From Clostridia bacterium (lineage in GTDB: Bacteria; Bacillota; Clostridia; TANB77; CAG-508), in assembly GCA_900753165.1 (NCBI GenBank), contig CAADYC010000089.1, positions 18,046 to 82,045 on the forward strand: a stretch of DNA of 64,000 nt, in the 5' to 3' direction. The position numbers and the translations under genes are program-made. The notes under the pieces were generated by a model, which did no database searches, was not told the DNA's origin, and saw nothing but the letters and a program-made list of their open reading frames with translations. How positions within the stretch are numbered: the stretch's first letter is position 1; each line of letters begins with the position of its first letter. Shown here in pieces: positions 15,361-24,635 of this stretch.

Positions 15361-16645
15361 AGCAAATTTTAAATGGAAGCCAATGTCTAATAAACAATTA
15401 AAAGTCTTTACTTGGTGGAATGATAATTCACCTATGAAAGACAAAGATGGAATAATAGCAGATGGAGCAGTAAGAAGTGGAAAAACTATAAGTATGGCAC
15501 CAAGTTTTGTTATGTGGGCTATGGAAAAGTATGATGGATGTGATTTTGCTATATGTGGTAAAACAATAGGATCCTTAAATAGAAATGTTATAAATACATT
15601 AAAGAAACAATTGCATTCTTTAAAATATAGATATGAACATAAAAGAAGTGAAAATTTATTAATAGTTAGTAAAAATGGAAAAACTAACTATTTTTATTTA
15701 TTTGGAGGCAAAGATGAATCAAGTCAAGATTTAATTCAAGGTATGACATTAGCAGGAATATTCTTTGATGAAGTAGCTTTAATGCCACAATCATTTGTAG
15801 ATCAGGGTATAGCAAGATTGAGCGTGGAAGGTGCAAAATTTTGGTTTAACTGTAATCCTAAAAATCCAAACCACTGGTTTAAATTGGAGTATGTAGATAA
15901 AATAGAAGAAAAAAATATATTATATTTACATTTTACAATGGATGATAATTTGACGTTATCAGAAGCAGTAAAAGAAAGATATAGAAGAATGTTTATAGGA
16001 GTATTCTATAAAAGAAATATATTAGGATTATGGGTAACTGCTGAAGGATCTATTTATACAGTTTATAGTGATAATAAAGAAGTATATTATATAGATAAAC
16101 CAGACTATGATTTTATACAAATAGGAATAGATTTTGGAGGAAATGGTTCTGCACATACATTTGTAGCAAGCGGATTAAAAAATAATTATTCTAAATTGAC
16201 CGCACTAATGTCAGAAAGAATAGAAGCAACAGGAATGACTCCACAACAATTATATAGTGCAATAGATTTATTTATAGAAAAAGTGCAAAACAAATATGGA
16301 CAAGTTAGTACAATATATCCTGACAGCGCAGAACAGACACTAATAAACGGAATAAAAACGATGGTATCTAATAAATATCCATATATAATTGTTAGAAATA
16401 GTATCAAAAATGAAATAATAGACAGAATTAGATGTACAACAAGTTTGATGGCAAGTTGTAGATTTTTTATGACACGAGATTGTAAAACATTAGAACTAGC
16501 ATTTGAAAATGCTGTATATAATGATAAGCCTAAAGAGCAAGGAAAAGATGAAAGACTAGATGATGGAACATCAGATATAGATACACTAGATGCATTTGAA
16601 TATAGTTGGGAAAGATATTTAAGACAATATAGTAGAGTAGCATAA
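15347..16645 (+). CDS. Terminase large subunit
   Basis: Packaging ATPase/nuclease, 432 aa from ATG 15347. Walker A GAVRSGKT at 40-47, Walker B with catalytic acid GIFFDE at 137-142, then the RNase H-like nuclease domain starting IGIDFGGNG with catalytic Asp, and a later Asp in TIYPDSAEQ. The start follows GGAGG; an in-frame ATG at 15323 would place CGG at codon 4 and lies upstream of that ribosome site, so it is rejected. Confidence 0.95.
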   Translation: MKKGKANFKWKPMSNKQLKVFTWWNDNSPMKDKDGIIADGAVRSGKTISMAPSFVMWAMEKYDGCDFAICGKTIGSLNRNVINTLKKQLHSLKYRYEHKRSENLLIVSKNGKTNYFYLFGGKDESSQDLIQGMTLAGIFFDEVALMPQSFVDQGIARLSVEGAKFWFNCNPKNPNHWFKLEYVDKIEEKNILYLHFTMDDNLTLSEAVKERYRRMFIGVFYKRNILGLWVTAEGSIYTVYSDNKEVYYIDKPDYDFIQIGIDFGGNGSAHTFVASGLKNNYSKLTALMSERIEATGMTPQQLYSAIDLFIEKVQNKYGQVSTIYPDSAEQTLINGIKTMVSNKYPYIIVRNSIKNEIIDRIRCTTSLMASCRFFMTRDCKTLELAFENAVYNDKPKEQGKDERLDDGTSDIDTLDAFEYSWERYLRQYSRVA

Positions 16646-16658
16646 TAGGAGGAAAAAA

Positions 16659-18056
16659 ATGTTTGAAAGATTAGTAAATTATATAAAAGGAGCAATAAAT
16701 AAAATGTTTAATACAAGTGATATAGCAAAAGATTTTAATATAGATATATCTAATAATGATGAAGTATTAAGATTAATAGAATTATGTGCAAATATTTATA
16801 ATCATAAAGCACCCTGGTTGAACGAAGATATAAAATCATTAAATGTGGCTAAAACAATATGTGAAAAGGTTGCAAAAGCAGTTACAATAGAATTTAAGTC
16901 AAAAGTAGATGATGACATAATAAATGAAACATATCAAAGGTTTTTGAAAAATATAAGAACAAATACGGAATATACTCTTGCAAAAGGTGGAATGTTTTTT
17001 AAGCCATTTTATAGTAATGGAAAAATAAAAGTAAGTTGTATACAAGGAGATAAGTTTATTCCAGTAAAATTTGATAGCTCTGGAGAACTACTAGGAGCTA
17101 TTTTTATTGACCAAATTATAAAAGGCAATGATGTCTATACAAGATTAGAATATCAAGAGTTGAATAATACAACTTTGATAATTAGAAATAAAGTATATAA
17201 AAGTACGATACATAATAGAAATTCATTAGGAAAAAAGATAAGTTTATTTAAAGTTCCTGAGTGGAAAGAAATAGAGGAAGAATTACAAATAGAAAATGTT
17301 AATAGATTATTGGGTGGATATTTTAAAATACCAATTGCTAATTCTGTTGACAATACAAGCCCAATAGGAACGCCGATATTTGCAAATGCTATAAATATAT
17401 TGGAAGAAATAGACAAACAATTTAGCAGAACACTATGGGAATATGAGGGCTCTGAACTTGCAATTGATGTGGATGCTACAGCGTTAAAAAAAGATGAAAA
17501 TGGAAATGATATATTACCGAAAGGCAAAAAGAGACTTTATAGAAAAATTGATTTTGGAGATGAAAAGACTTGGAATGTATTTAGCCCAGGAATACGAGAT
17601 ACAGCATTGTTTAATGGCTTAAATGAATGGTTAAGACAAGCAGAAAGTCAATGTGGTTTAGCATTTGGAGTAATATCTAAAATAGAAAATGTAGAAAAAA
17701 CAGCAACCGAAATAAAATCAAGTAAACAAGATTATTATGTAACGGTTTCTGATATACAAAAAGCTTTGCAAAATGCACTTGAAAGTTTAGTTTATGGAAT
17801 TGATGTATTAATGACATTGTATGGAATAAAACATAATATTGAACCAGAAATTTGCTTTGATTGGGATGACAGTATAGTAGTAGATAGTGAAAAGAAACAA
17901 TCACAGGCATTAATAGAAAAAAATGCTGGATTAATAGATGATATAGAGTATTTTGTACAAACAAGAGGATACTCCGAAGAAGAAGCAACAGAATATGTAA
18001 ATAAAATGAAAGAAAGAAGTAAAGAACAATTACCACAGGAAGTTGTAGAGGAATAA
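16659..18056 (+). CDS. Portal protein (SPP1 gp6-type)
   Basis: Forms the dodecameric DNA gate at the capsid vertex. 465 aa; N-terminal stem-domain sequence (WLNEDIKSLNVAKTICEKVA), central RLLGGYFKIPIANSVD and C-terminal acidic helix (SEEEATEYVNKMKERSKEQL). Located between terminase and minor capsid genes, the standard order. TAGGAGG precedes the start. Confidence 0.92.
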   Translation: MFERLVNYIKGAINKMFNTSDIAKDFNIDISNNDEVLRLIELCANIYNHKAPWLNEDIKSLNVAKTICEKVAKAVTIEFKSKVDDDIINETYQRFLKNIRTNTEYTLAKGGMFFKPFYSNGKIKVSCIQGDKFIPVKFDSSGELLGAIFIDQIIKGNDVYTRLEYQELNNTTLIIRNKVYKSTIHNRNSLGKKISLFKVPEWKEIEEELQIENVNRLLGGYFKIPIANSVDNTSPIGTPIFANAINILEEIDKQFSRTLWEYEGSELAIDVDATALKKDENGNDILPKGKKRLYRKIDFGDEKTWNVFSPGIRDTALFNGLNEWLRQAESQCGLAFGVISKIENVEKTATEIKSSKQDYYVTVSDIQKALQNALESLVYGIDVLMTLYGIKHNIEPEICFDWDDSIVVDSEKKQSQALIEKNAGLIDDIEYFVQTRGYSEEEATEYVNKMKERSKEQLPQEVVEE

Positions 18057-18059
18057 TGT

Positions 18060-19637
18060 ATGATAGAAGATAAAATACAAAATTCAATAAAACCTATTTT
18101 AACCATATATAGTGATTTAGAAATCGAATTAATAAAGAAAATTGCAGAACATTTTAAGTTAAATGAAGAATTTATAAATTCAGACTATTGGTATTTTGAA
18201 AAATTAAAAGAAATGGGTGGACTTAATAATGAAACAATAAAGTTATTAGAAAAGTACATCAATAAAACTAAAACAGAATTACTAGATGCCATGGGACAAA
18301 TAGGAGTTGAATCAATACCTGTCGAACAATTAAATATTGCAACACAAAAAAATGCATTATTAAATCCTGAAAAAATTATAAATAGTATAAATATACAAAA
18401 TATAATAAAACATAGTTATAATGAAACAGAAAAAAATTTTTTGAATTTGAATAAAACTATAGAAGAAAAGGTAAAGGAAACATATACAAATATTGTTACA
18501 GAAACATACATAAAGACTAATTCAGGAATATATAGTTACCAAGAAGCGATATTACAAAGTTTAGATAAACTTGGAGAAAAAGGAATATCAATACTTGAAT
18601 ATCAAGATAAAAATGGTTTGAAAAGAAATTATGACATTATAGGTACAGTTAGAAGAGATTTATTAGTTGCTACAAGAGGACTTGCTGGAAAGGTAAATGA
18701 AGAAGTAATAAAAGAAAGTGGAAACCATATAGTAAGAGTTACTAATCATTTTGGAGCAAGAACAGGAGATGGAGGACAAGACTATACAAATCATGCTTGG
18801 TGGCAAGAAATACAATTTTTCTGTTGGAACTATGATGGGAAAGCAACAGAAGAAGAAAAAAAATTACCAGATTTTATGGAACACTGCAATTATGGAGATG
18901 TTCGAGGAATAGTAGGTATAAATTGTAAGCATTTATTTACAGTGTGGTATGGTCCATTGAAAAAAGATAAATTAGATTCTACATATAAAGAAAATGAAGA
19001 ACAATACAAAAAAACACAACAACAAAGATATCTTGAAAATGGTGTGCGTAAATGGAAAAGAAAACAAGTTATTGCAAAGAAAATTATTGATGAAGAAAAT
19101 TATAAGAAAGCTAGTTTAAAAGCAAAAGAATGGCAAGAGAGATTAAATGCATTTACAGAAGATAATGAACTAAAGAGAGAACATACAAGAGAACATGTAA
19201 AAGACTATAAAAATATGACAAAAACTAAAAAAAGTGATATAATAGTTAAAGAAAAAAGAGCACAAAGAAATGCGTATGCTATATCACAAGAGCAGATTGA
19301 TAATATATGCAATAATGAATTACAGAATATAAAATTTCAAAAGAAGCCAGAGTATAATCCAAGAATAGGAGATAATGGAAGAACAAAATATATTGAATAT
19401 CCTTGGGGAGAATGTAAAGAAATAACCAAAATAGAAATAGGAAAACAAGACAAGAACACAAAGGAGTTTTTAATAGACTCTTTATTGCATGAAAAACTAG
19501 AAGCTAAAATAGCAAGTACAAATACAGATTATTATAATAAATTAAAAAATATAGGTGACTATGATAGACACACATATATAAATAAAATAATAAAAAGATA
19601 TTTTGATATGAGGAGGTGGAATAATGGAAATAGATGA
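18060..19637 (+). CDS. Minor capsid protein (Phage_min_cap2-like)
   Basis: 525-aa head morphogenesis protein. The family block lies near residues 215-305: VTNHFGARTGDGGQDYTNHA and CNYGDVRGIVGINCKHLF. The remaining C-terminal 200 residues (KYIEYPWGECKEITKIEIGK) exceed the core family and may be an extra domain, possibly nuclease or peptidase-like. It follows the portal by 3 bases. Confidence 0.88.
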   Translation: MIEDKIQNSIKPILTIYSDLEIELIKKIAEHFKLNEEFINSDYWYFEKLKEMGGLNNETIKLLEKYINKTKTELLDAMGQIGVESIPVEQLNIATQKNALLNPEKIINSINIQNIIKHSYNETEKNFLNLNKTIEEKVKETYTNIVTETYIKTNSGIYSYQEAILQSLDKLGEKGISILEYQDKNGLKRNYDIIGTVRRDLLVATRGLAGKVNEEVIKESGNHIVRVTNHFGARTGDGGQDYTNHAWWQEIQFFCWNYDGKATEEEKKLPDFMEHCNYGDVRGIVGINCKHLFTVWYGPLKKDKLDSTYKENEEQYKKTQQQRYLENGVRKWKRKQVIAKKIIDEENYKKASLKAKEWQERLNAFTEDNELKREHTREHVKDYKNMTKTKKSDIIVKEKRAQRNAYAISQEQIDNICNNELQNIKFQKKPEYNPRIGDNGRTKYIEYPWGECKEITKIEIGKQDKNTKEFLIDSLLHEKLEAKIASTNTDYYNKLKNIGDYDRHTYINKIIKRYFDMRRWNNGNR

Positions 19638-19854
19638 TATCCTAGAAATACTTTTTGATGGGACCAAAGAAGAAATTGAGAAGGTATTAAAAGAGCAAAA
19701 AATATCATATACTTTTGCTGATAATTTAGAAGCATATACGGTAAAGAATAATAATACTCTAGAAGTAGTAAGAGGAAGCAAATGCCATTATACACCTAAT
19801 TGTGTAAAATACTTTGGAAAGGAGAGTAGTAATGAAATACAAGATAGGAGATAA
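19624..19854 (+). CDS. Hypothetical head-region protein (76 aa)
   Basis: GAGGTGG precedes ATG 19624, overlapping the minor capsid gene by 14 bases. Acidic helical N-terminus (DDILEILFDGTKEEIEKVLK). Function unknown. Confidence 0.65.
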   Translation: MEIDDILEILFDGTKEEIEKVLKEQKISYTFADNLEAYTVKNNNTLEVVRGSKCHYTPNCVKYFGKESSNEIQDRR

Positions 19855-19984
19855 TGTTGAATTAACAAATGGAAGTATAGTAACAATTACTGATATACAA
19901 GGAAGTATAGGTGGAGAACAATGTTATATAGCAGGTATATGCCCAATTCCAGAAGAAAGAATAATAAGAAAAATAGAAGATTAA
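19832..19984 (+). CDS. Small beta-rich protein (50 aa)
   Basis: GGAGAGTAGT precedes ATG 19832. Sequence MKYKIGDNVELTNGSIVTIT resembles small KOW/SH3-like domains. Overlaps the previous gene by 23 bases. Confidence 0.6.
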   Translation: MKYKIGDNVELTNGSIVTITDIQGSIGGEQCYIAGICPIPEERIIRKIED

Positions 19985-19992
19985 TATAAATA

Positions 19993-20130
19993 TTTGAGGT
20001 GGCGGAATAGGTAGACGCTAAGTGTGATAGAAATATCCGAATCGAATAAAATATAGGAGTAACCGTTATCAGAAGTGGCGTAGGAGTGTACACTGGCACT
20101 CTATGTTAGGTGCAAATCCTAATCCTCATT
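19993..20130 (+). tRNA. tRNA-Leu-like RNA with enlarged anticodon region
   Basis: The 5' half (TGGCGGAATAGGTAGACGC) is the class II Leu D-arm signature. The 3' end has a long variable-arm hairpin GAGTG/CACTC (about 20077-20094), T arm TTAGG-TGCAAAT-CCTAA, and CCTCA pairing with TGAGG of the acceptor; no CCA is encoded. The anticodon arm is replaced by about 60 bases containing TGATA/TATCA, instead of the normal 17. Either a tRNA mimic, an interrupted tRNA or a decayed gene. Confidence 0.5.
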
Positions 20131-20151
20131 AAATAATTAAATAGTTAAATT

Positions 20152-20183
20152 ATAGAAGTTCAAAAATGGACTTCTATTTTTTA
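20152..20183 (+). terminator. Terminator after the tRNA-like RNA
   Basis: ATAGAAGT (20152-20159) pairs with ACTTCTAT (20170-20177), followed by TTTTTAT. Confidence 0.7.
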
Positions 20184-20279
20184 TATTCAAATTCGACTAT
20201 ATGCAAGTCGTGAATAAGTGCATAACTACATCGTGAACGAAAAACACGTAAAAGTTCGTAGTAGGAGAAAGGAAACATT
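20184..20279 (+). other. Leader of the scaffold/capsid genes
   Basis: About 95 bases without a gene between the terminator and the scaffold start; contains several short inverted CGTGAA/TTCG pieces. No clear promoter seen. Confidence 0.3.
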
Positions 20280-20864
20280 ATGAAAAGAAAATTTTTAGAA
20301 GATTTAGGACTAGAGGCTGATGCAATCGAAAAAATAATGATTGAATCAGGAAAAGACACAACAGCATTAAAAGCAAAAGTTGATGACTTAGCAGAACAAG
20401 TAAATGTTAAGGAAATTGCTATTTCAGAAAAAAACAACAAAATAGCTGAACTTGAAAAAGTAGACGTCGAAGCTATAAAAACTTCTGAATATGAAAGAGG
20501 AAAAGCAGAAGGTTCTAAAGAAGTAGAAACTTTCAAAAAGCAAAATGCTTTAGAAAAAGCTTTATCTAAATATAAAGCAAAAGACACTGGTATTTTAAGT
20601 AAAATGCTAGATATGGAAAAGGTTAAATATAATGACAAATTTGAAATCGTGGAAGGATTAGAGGACCAAGTAAACTCTATAAAAGAAAGCCACGATTATT
20701 TATTTGATAGTGATAAACCTTTACCACATTTTACAGGAAGTATAACACAACCTGGAAATAATCAAATAACAAAAGAGGTATTCAACAAAATGGGATATCA
20801 AGAAAGAGTAAAACTATATAACGAAAATAAATCGTTGTATGACCAATTAAAAAATCAAGAATAA
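20280..20864 (+). CDS. Scaffold protein (phage GP20-like)
   Basis: Helical 194-aa scaffold for capsid assembly. N-terminus MKRKFLEDLGLEADAIEKIM, coiled coil through residue 100, then QNALEKALSKYKAKD and a C-terminal coat-binding helix. Located directly upstream of the major capsid gene. GGAGAAAGG precedes the start. Confidence 0.85.
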   Translation: MKRKFLEDLGLEADAIEKIMIESGKDTTALKAKVDDLAEQVNVKEIAISEKNNKIAELEKVDVEAIKTSEYERGKAEGSKEVETFKKQNALEKALSKYKAKDTGILSKMLDMEKVKYNDKFEIVEGLEDQVNSIKESHDYLFDSDKPLPHFTGSITQPGNNQITKEVFNKMGYQERVKLYNENKSLYDQLKNQE

Positions 20865-20882
20865 AGAAAGAAGGAAAATTAA

Positions 20883-21875
20883 ATGAGTGAATTAACAAAA
20901 ATGAATGATATGATAAATCCAGAAGTAATGGGAGATATGTTAGATGCAAAAATTGAAGCACAATTAAAATTAACACCTTATGCCAAAGTTGATACATCTT
21001 TACAAGGTGTGCCAGGAGATACAAAAACAGTTCCAAGTTGGAATTATATAGGAGATGCAGAAGATGTAGCAGAAGGAGAAGAAGTTGATACAACAAAGAT
21101 GACAGCAGGAAAAGAAACTTTTACAATTAAAAAAGCTATGAAATCTGTATCTATAACACAAGAATCTATAAATTCAGGTTTAGGAAATCCAATAGGACAA
21201 GCAGAAAAACAATTAGCAATGTCAATAGCAGGAAAAGTAGATAATGATGTCTTAGAACAAGCTTACAAAGCAAAAATGACATCAGGTGATGGAACATCAC
21301 AAATAGACTATAATGGTTTAGTGGATGCATCTACTAAATTTGAAGATGAAGAAGATGGAATTGAAAAAGTGTTATTTATTAATCCAGCACAAGAAGGAAC
21401 ATTGTTAAAAGACCCTAATTTTATTTCTGCTGATAAATATGAAGCGGGAGTAATGGTTAGAGGAGCAATTGGTAAAGTTGCAGGTTGTCAAGTAAAAAAA
21501 TCTAAAAAGGTAAGACTAGTAACATTTGCAAAAGACAATAGTTCTGGAACAGTAACAATAGATGCTAAAAACTTAAAAGAATATCAAGAAAAAGTAGATC
21601 CAACAACAATATTAGAAATTGGAGATAAAGTAAAAGCTATTGCTGCAGCATCTCAATATTATGTATGTCCTGTAATAAAAATGGAAGCTGATAGTGAAGA
21701 AACAGAATATACAGAAGATGAATTACCAGCATTAACAATCTTTTTGAAGAAAGATACATCATTAGACCATGAATGGTTCCCTAAAAAACAAATTCATGAT
21801 TTTACAGCAGCAAGATATTATGGTGTAGCATTAACAAATGCTGCAAAGATAGTATTAGCAAAATTTAAAAAATAG
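20883..21875 (+). CDS. Major capsid protein (N4-gp56-like)
   Basis: 330 aa; MSELTKMNDMINPEVMGDML start, TVPSWNYIGDAEDVAEGEEV, then MKSVSITQESINSG, a conserved stretch of N4-gp56-type capsid proteins in Firmicute phages. C-terminal ARYYGVALTNAAKIV is also typical. Position after the scaffold supports the call. Confidence 0.9.
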   Translation: MSELTKMNDMINPEVMGDMLDAKIEAQLKLTPYAKVDTSLQGVPGDTKTVPSWNYIGDAEDVAEGEEVDTTKMTAGKETFTIKKAMKSVSITQESINSGLGNPIGQAEKQLAMSIAGKVDNDVLEQAYKAKMTSGDGTSQIDYNGLVDASTKFEDEEDGIEKVLFINPAQEGTLLKDPNFISADKYEAGVMVRGAIGKVAGCQVKKSKKVRLVTFAKDNSSGTVTIDAKNLKEYQEKVDPTTILEIGDKVKAIAAASQYYVCPVIKMEADSEETEYTEDELPALTIFLKKDTSLDHEWFPKKQIHDFTAARYYGVALTNAAKIVLAKFKK

Positions 21876-21891
21876 AAGGAGTTGAAAGGGT

Positions 21892-22281
21892 ATGGAAGCA
21901 TATACTGATTATGGCTTTTATAAAAGTACATATAAGGGCAACATGCCCCAAGACGATTTTGATAAATTAGTTTTAAGAGCAAGTTACGAAGTACGAAAAA
22001 ATATTTTTAACAGAAATGTAGGAAATTATAAAGATGAAGTACAAATGGCAACTTGCTCTATTACTGATATATTATTAAAAATCGAACAATTAGAAAATAA
22101 AAAAGAAACAATACTGTCAACTAAAATATTGAAAAGTGAAAGTGTTGCAAATTATTCTAGAACATTTGATACGGCAAGTGTTGACGATATTGATGTAGAA
22201 ATATCTAACCAAAAAGAAAAAATCAAAGAAGAATTAAAAAAATATTTATTATTTACAGGATTGTTATATAGAGGTGTTTAA
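21892..22281 (+). CDS. Head-tail connector (gp6-like)
   Basis: 129-aa helical protein: AYTDYGFYKSTYKGNMPQDD followed by FDKLVLRASYEVRKNI, typical of connector proteins located just after the capsid gene. AAGGAGTTG precedes the start. Confidence 0.75.
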   Translation: MEAYTDYGFYKSTYKGNMPQDDFDKLVLRASYEVRKNIFNRNVGNYKDEVQMATCSITDILLKIEQLENKKETILSTKILKSESVANYSRTFDTASVDDIDVEISNQKEKIKEELKKYLLFTGLLYRGV

Positions 22282-22282
22282 T

Positions 22283-22678
22283 ATGTTTGATAAAGATATA
22301 ACAATAATAAATAAATATATTGATAAGGAACATAAAACACAATATAAAGTCAGCTATATTAAGGGATTTTGGAGTTCTAGCAATGGAATATCAATAAATG
22401 GTGTATTGTTACAATCAAGTGATAATTTAACTGCTGTAATTCTTATAAATGAACTAAATCAAGATAAACAGTCTTATCAAGAACCAAAAGAATTTGAAAA
22501 AAATCAAAAAGGATGGACATTAAAAGAAGATGATTATTTAGTAAAAGGAAAAGTAGAAAATTTTACTACAATAACTAAATTATTAGAAAATGATAGAGAT
22601 ATAATGAAAATAACTAAAGTTTCCACAAATGATTTTGGCTCTGAAGATATGTGGAATTTTGAAATAACAGGAGAATGA
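22283..22678 (+). CDS. DUF6751-like head completion protein
   Basis: 131 aa from ATG 22283 with AGAGGTG upstream. MFDKDITIINKYIDKEHKTQ then WSSSNGISINGVLLQSSDN; same position and sequence style as a conserved family between connector and minor capsid genes. Likely a stopper or closure protein. Confidence 0.7.
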   Translation: MFDKDITIINKYIDKEHKTQYKVSYIKGFWSSSNGISINGVLLQSSDNLTAVILINELNQDKQSYQEPKEFEKNQKGWTLKEDDYLVKGKVENFTTITKLLENDRDIMKITKVSTNDFGSEDMWNFEITGE

Positions 22679-22679
22679 T

Positions 22680-23132
22680 ATGAAAGTAGATTATATGGTT
22701 GCTTTTAGTGGAGTTCAAAAACAAGAGATATTAGATAAATTTGGAACTAATATAGGAGGCAGAACACAAAAAGTTATTGATAGTAGTTTTATGAGTAATG
22801 TAGATAAGTATATGCCACAAGATAGTAATCAAATGATAACTAATATGTATAGTTCAACAAAAGTCGGAAATGGCGAAATAAACATTAATACACCATATGC
22901 TCACTATGTACATGAAGGTGAATTGTATGTTGACCCTAAAACAAAAAAAGGTGCATTTTATGATCCTGTTAGTGGTAGGTATTGGAGTAGACCAGGAATA
23001 AAGAAAATTCCAAGTGGAAAAAAATTAAATTACCATGGAGGTTCATTAAGAGGAGACCATTTTGTTGAAAGAATGCTAGCAGACCATTTTGAAGATATTG
23101 TAAATGCAGGTCAAAAGGAGATTGATAAATAA
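22680..23132 (+). CDS. Minor capsid protein 2-like (head-tail joining)
   Basis: 150 aa; INTPYAHYVHEGELYVDP and GKKLNYHGGSLRGDHFVERM are hallmarks of the minor capsid / gp10-HK97-like group. The stop overlaps the next start by one base. Confidence 0.8.
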   Translation: MKVDYMVAFSGVQKQEILDKFGTNIGGRTQKVIDSSFMSNVDKYMPQDSNQMITNMYSSTKVGNGEININTPYAHYVHEGELYVDPKTKKGAFYDPVSGRYWSRPGIKKIPSGKKLNYHGGSLRGDHFVERMLADHFEDIVNAGQKEIDK

Positions 23133-23554
23133 TGGCAGAGGAAAAAGCAAAAATAGATAAAATAAGAGATTATATTGCAAAATGCCCATACTTAAAGGAG
23201 TTTGCAGAATTAAATGTTGAGTATTTACAAGACAAAGTAGAAACATATTCTATTAATGAAAACGCAGGATATAACCCTGTTTTAAACAAATTTAGAGTAG
23301 GAGCAGAAATGCAATTTTTATTTACTTTTGATAGTAAATTATATTGGAACGAAGATATTCAGAATAATATAGATAATTCTAAATTCTTTGAAAATTTTAG
23401 AAGGTGGTTAGAAGAAAATAATGAAAAACATATATATCCTAACATAGACGGGGTATATGAAATTGGAGCAACTACAAATGGTTATATATTTGCAACAAAT
23501 GCAAATGAAGCTATTTATAGAATACAATGTTATTTAAATTATAGTAAATTTTAA
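23132..23554 (+). CDS. Tail terminator-like minor capsid protein
   Basis: 140 aa; IRDYIAKCPYLKEFAELNVE and GVYEIGATTNGYIFATNANE. Position between the minor capsid and tail tube genes, and similar size, suggest a tail terminator. Moderately sure. Confidence 0.7.
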   Translation: MAEEKAKIDKIRDYIAKCPYLKEFAELNVEYLQDKVETYSINENAGYNPVLNKFRVGAEMQFLFTFDSKLYWNEDIQNNIDNSKFFENFRRWLEENNEKHIYPNIDGVYEIGATTNGYIFATNANEAIYRIQCYLNYSKF

Positions 23555-23569
23555 GGAGGAATAAGTAAA

Positions 23570-24067
23570 ATGTCTGTACTAACAAAAATAAATAGAGATG
23601 AATGGGTAGATTTTTTAAATGTTGCAGCAACACCTGAAAAACCAGAATGGGCTATCATTGGTGTTGGTATTACTGATAAATCTACTGATTATAATGCAGA
23701 AAAAACAGAAGAAAAGTGGATTATAAATAGAAATAAAAGTGTAACGATAGATAGTTATGGTCCATCTTCTGGGGTTGAACAAACTGCTTATAAAGGAGAC
23801 AAAGTGTTTGAATTTGTTGATAATATAAGATATAAAATGCTTACGGGAACAGATGCACAAACAACATTATTAGAAATTGATAAGTATAGTGTGACAGAAG
23901 AAGAAACAACACCAAAATATAGAGCTAGATTATGGACCGTATCAATAGAAATAAGCTCAAATGGAGGAGATACGGCAAAAATAAACTATAATATAGATTA
24001 TAGTGGAGACCCAACTTTTGGAACAGTTACATTTGAAAAAGGTGTTCCTACATTTATAGCAGAATAA
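23570..24067 (+). CDS. Major tail (tube) protein
   Basis: 165 aa; beta-rich with SYGPSSGVEQTAYKGDKVFE and a C-terminal GDPTFGTVTFEKGVPTF, typical of siphovirus tail tube proteins. AAGGAGG precedes the start. Position before the tail chaperones supports it. Confidence 0.85.
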   Translation: MSVLTKINRDEWVDFLNVAATPEKPEWAIIGVGITDKSTDYNAEKTEEKWIINRNKSVTIDSYGPSSGVEQTAYKGDKVFEFVDNIRYKMLTGTDAQTTLLEIDKYSVTEEETTPKYRARLWTVSIEISSNGGDTAKINYNIDYSGDPTFGTVTFEKGVPTFIAE

Positions 24068-24075
24068 TTTTATCA

Positions 24076-24119
24076 TTCGACAAAATTCGACTTGAAAATA
24101 CAACTAAAAGTGATATAAT
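24076..24119 (+). promoter_or_regulatory. Moron promoter with paired TTCGAC boxes
   Basis: TTGAAA (24092-24097), 16-base spacer, TATAAT (24114-24119). Upstream lie TTCGACA (24076-24082) and TTCGACT (24086-24092), in tandem at a 10-base step. TTCGACA is the reverse complement of the Spo0A box TGTCGAA. Confidence 0.7.
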
Positions 24120-24154
24120 CTTTTTATTATAAAAATAAAAGGAGGAATATCAAA

Positions 24155-24574
24155 ATGTCAATGAAAAATTGTAAAGAATGTGGTGCTGAAATAAGTAGTA
24201 GTGCTAAAGTATGCCCTAAATGTGGTAAAAAATTGAAACATACAGGAATAAGAGTTTTTATAGGAATAGCGATTATTTTTATAGGAATTTGTTGTGCAAT
24301 TTCTACAACTCAAAACAATATAACTCCAACTGGAAGTAATATTGTTCACGAACAGGCAAAAGTTACATTAGAAAAATTTAATAAGATAGAAACAGGAATG
24401 ACATACCAACAAGTAGTGGACATAATTGGAGAAGAAGGAACAATTTCAACAGAAAGTTCATATGGAAGTCAAAATATGAAAGTTTACTATTGGTATGCAG
24501 CAAATAATATTGCAAATGCGACAGTATCTTTTATGAATGGTAAAGTAACAGCAAAAAGCCAAGTTGGTTTATAA
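24155..24574 (+). CDS. Zinc-ribbon membrane protein (moron)
   Basis: N-terminal zinc ribbon CKECG...CPKCG (7-25), one transmembrane helix (FIGIAIIFIGICCAIS), and an exported domain with KIETGMTYQQVVDIIGEEGT, resembling the DUF3862/SmpA-like fold. It sits between the tail tube and chaperone genes with its own promoter and terminator, so it is a lysogenic-conversion cassette rather than a tail gene. Function at the cell surface is unknown. Confidence 0.8.
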   Translation: MSMKNCKECGAEISSSAKVCPKCGKKLKHTGIRVFIGIAIIFIGICCAISTTQNNITPTGSNIVHEQAKVTLEKFNKIETGMTYQQVVDIIGEEGTISTESSYGSQNMKVYYWYAANNIANATVSFMNGKVTAKSQVGL

Positions 24575-24583
24575 TAATAGATA

Positions 24584-24619
24584 AACACTTACTGAAAAAG
24601 TAGGTGTTTATTTTTTTAT
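24584..24619 (+). terminator. Moron terminator
   Basis: AAACACTTACT pairs with AGTAGGTGTTT (one G-U) around a short loop, followed by ATTTTTTTA. Confidence 0.85.
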
Positions 24620-24635
24620 ATTAGGAGAGTGAAAA

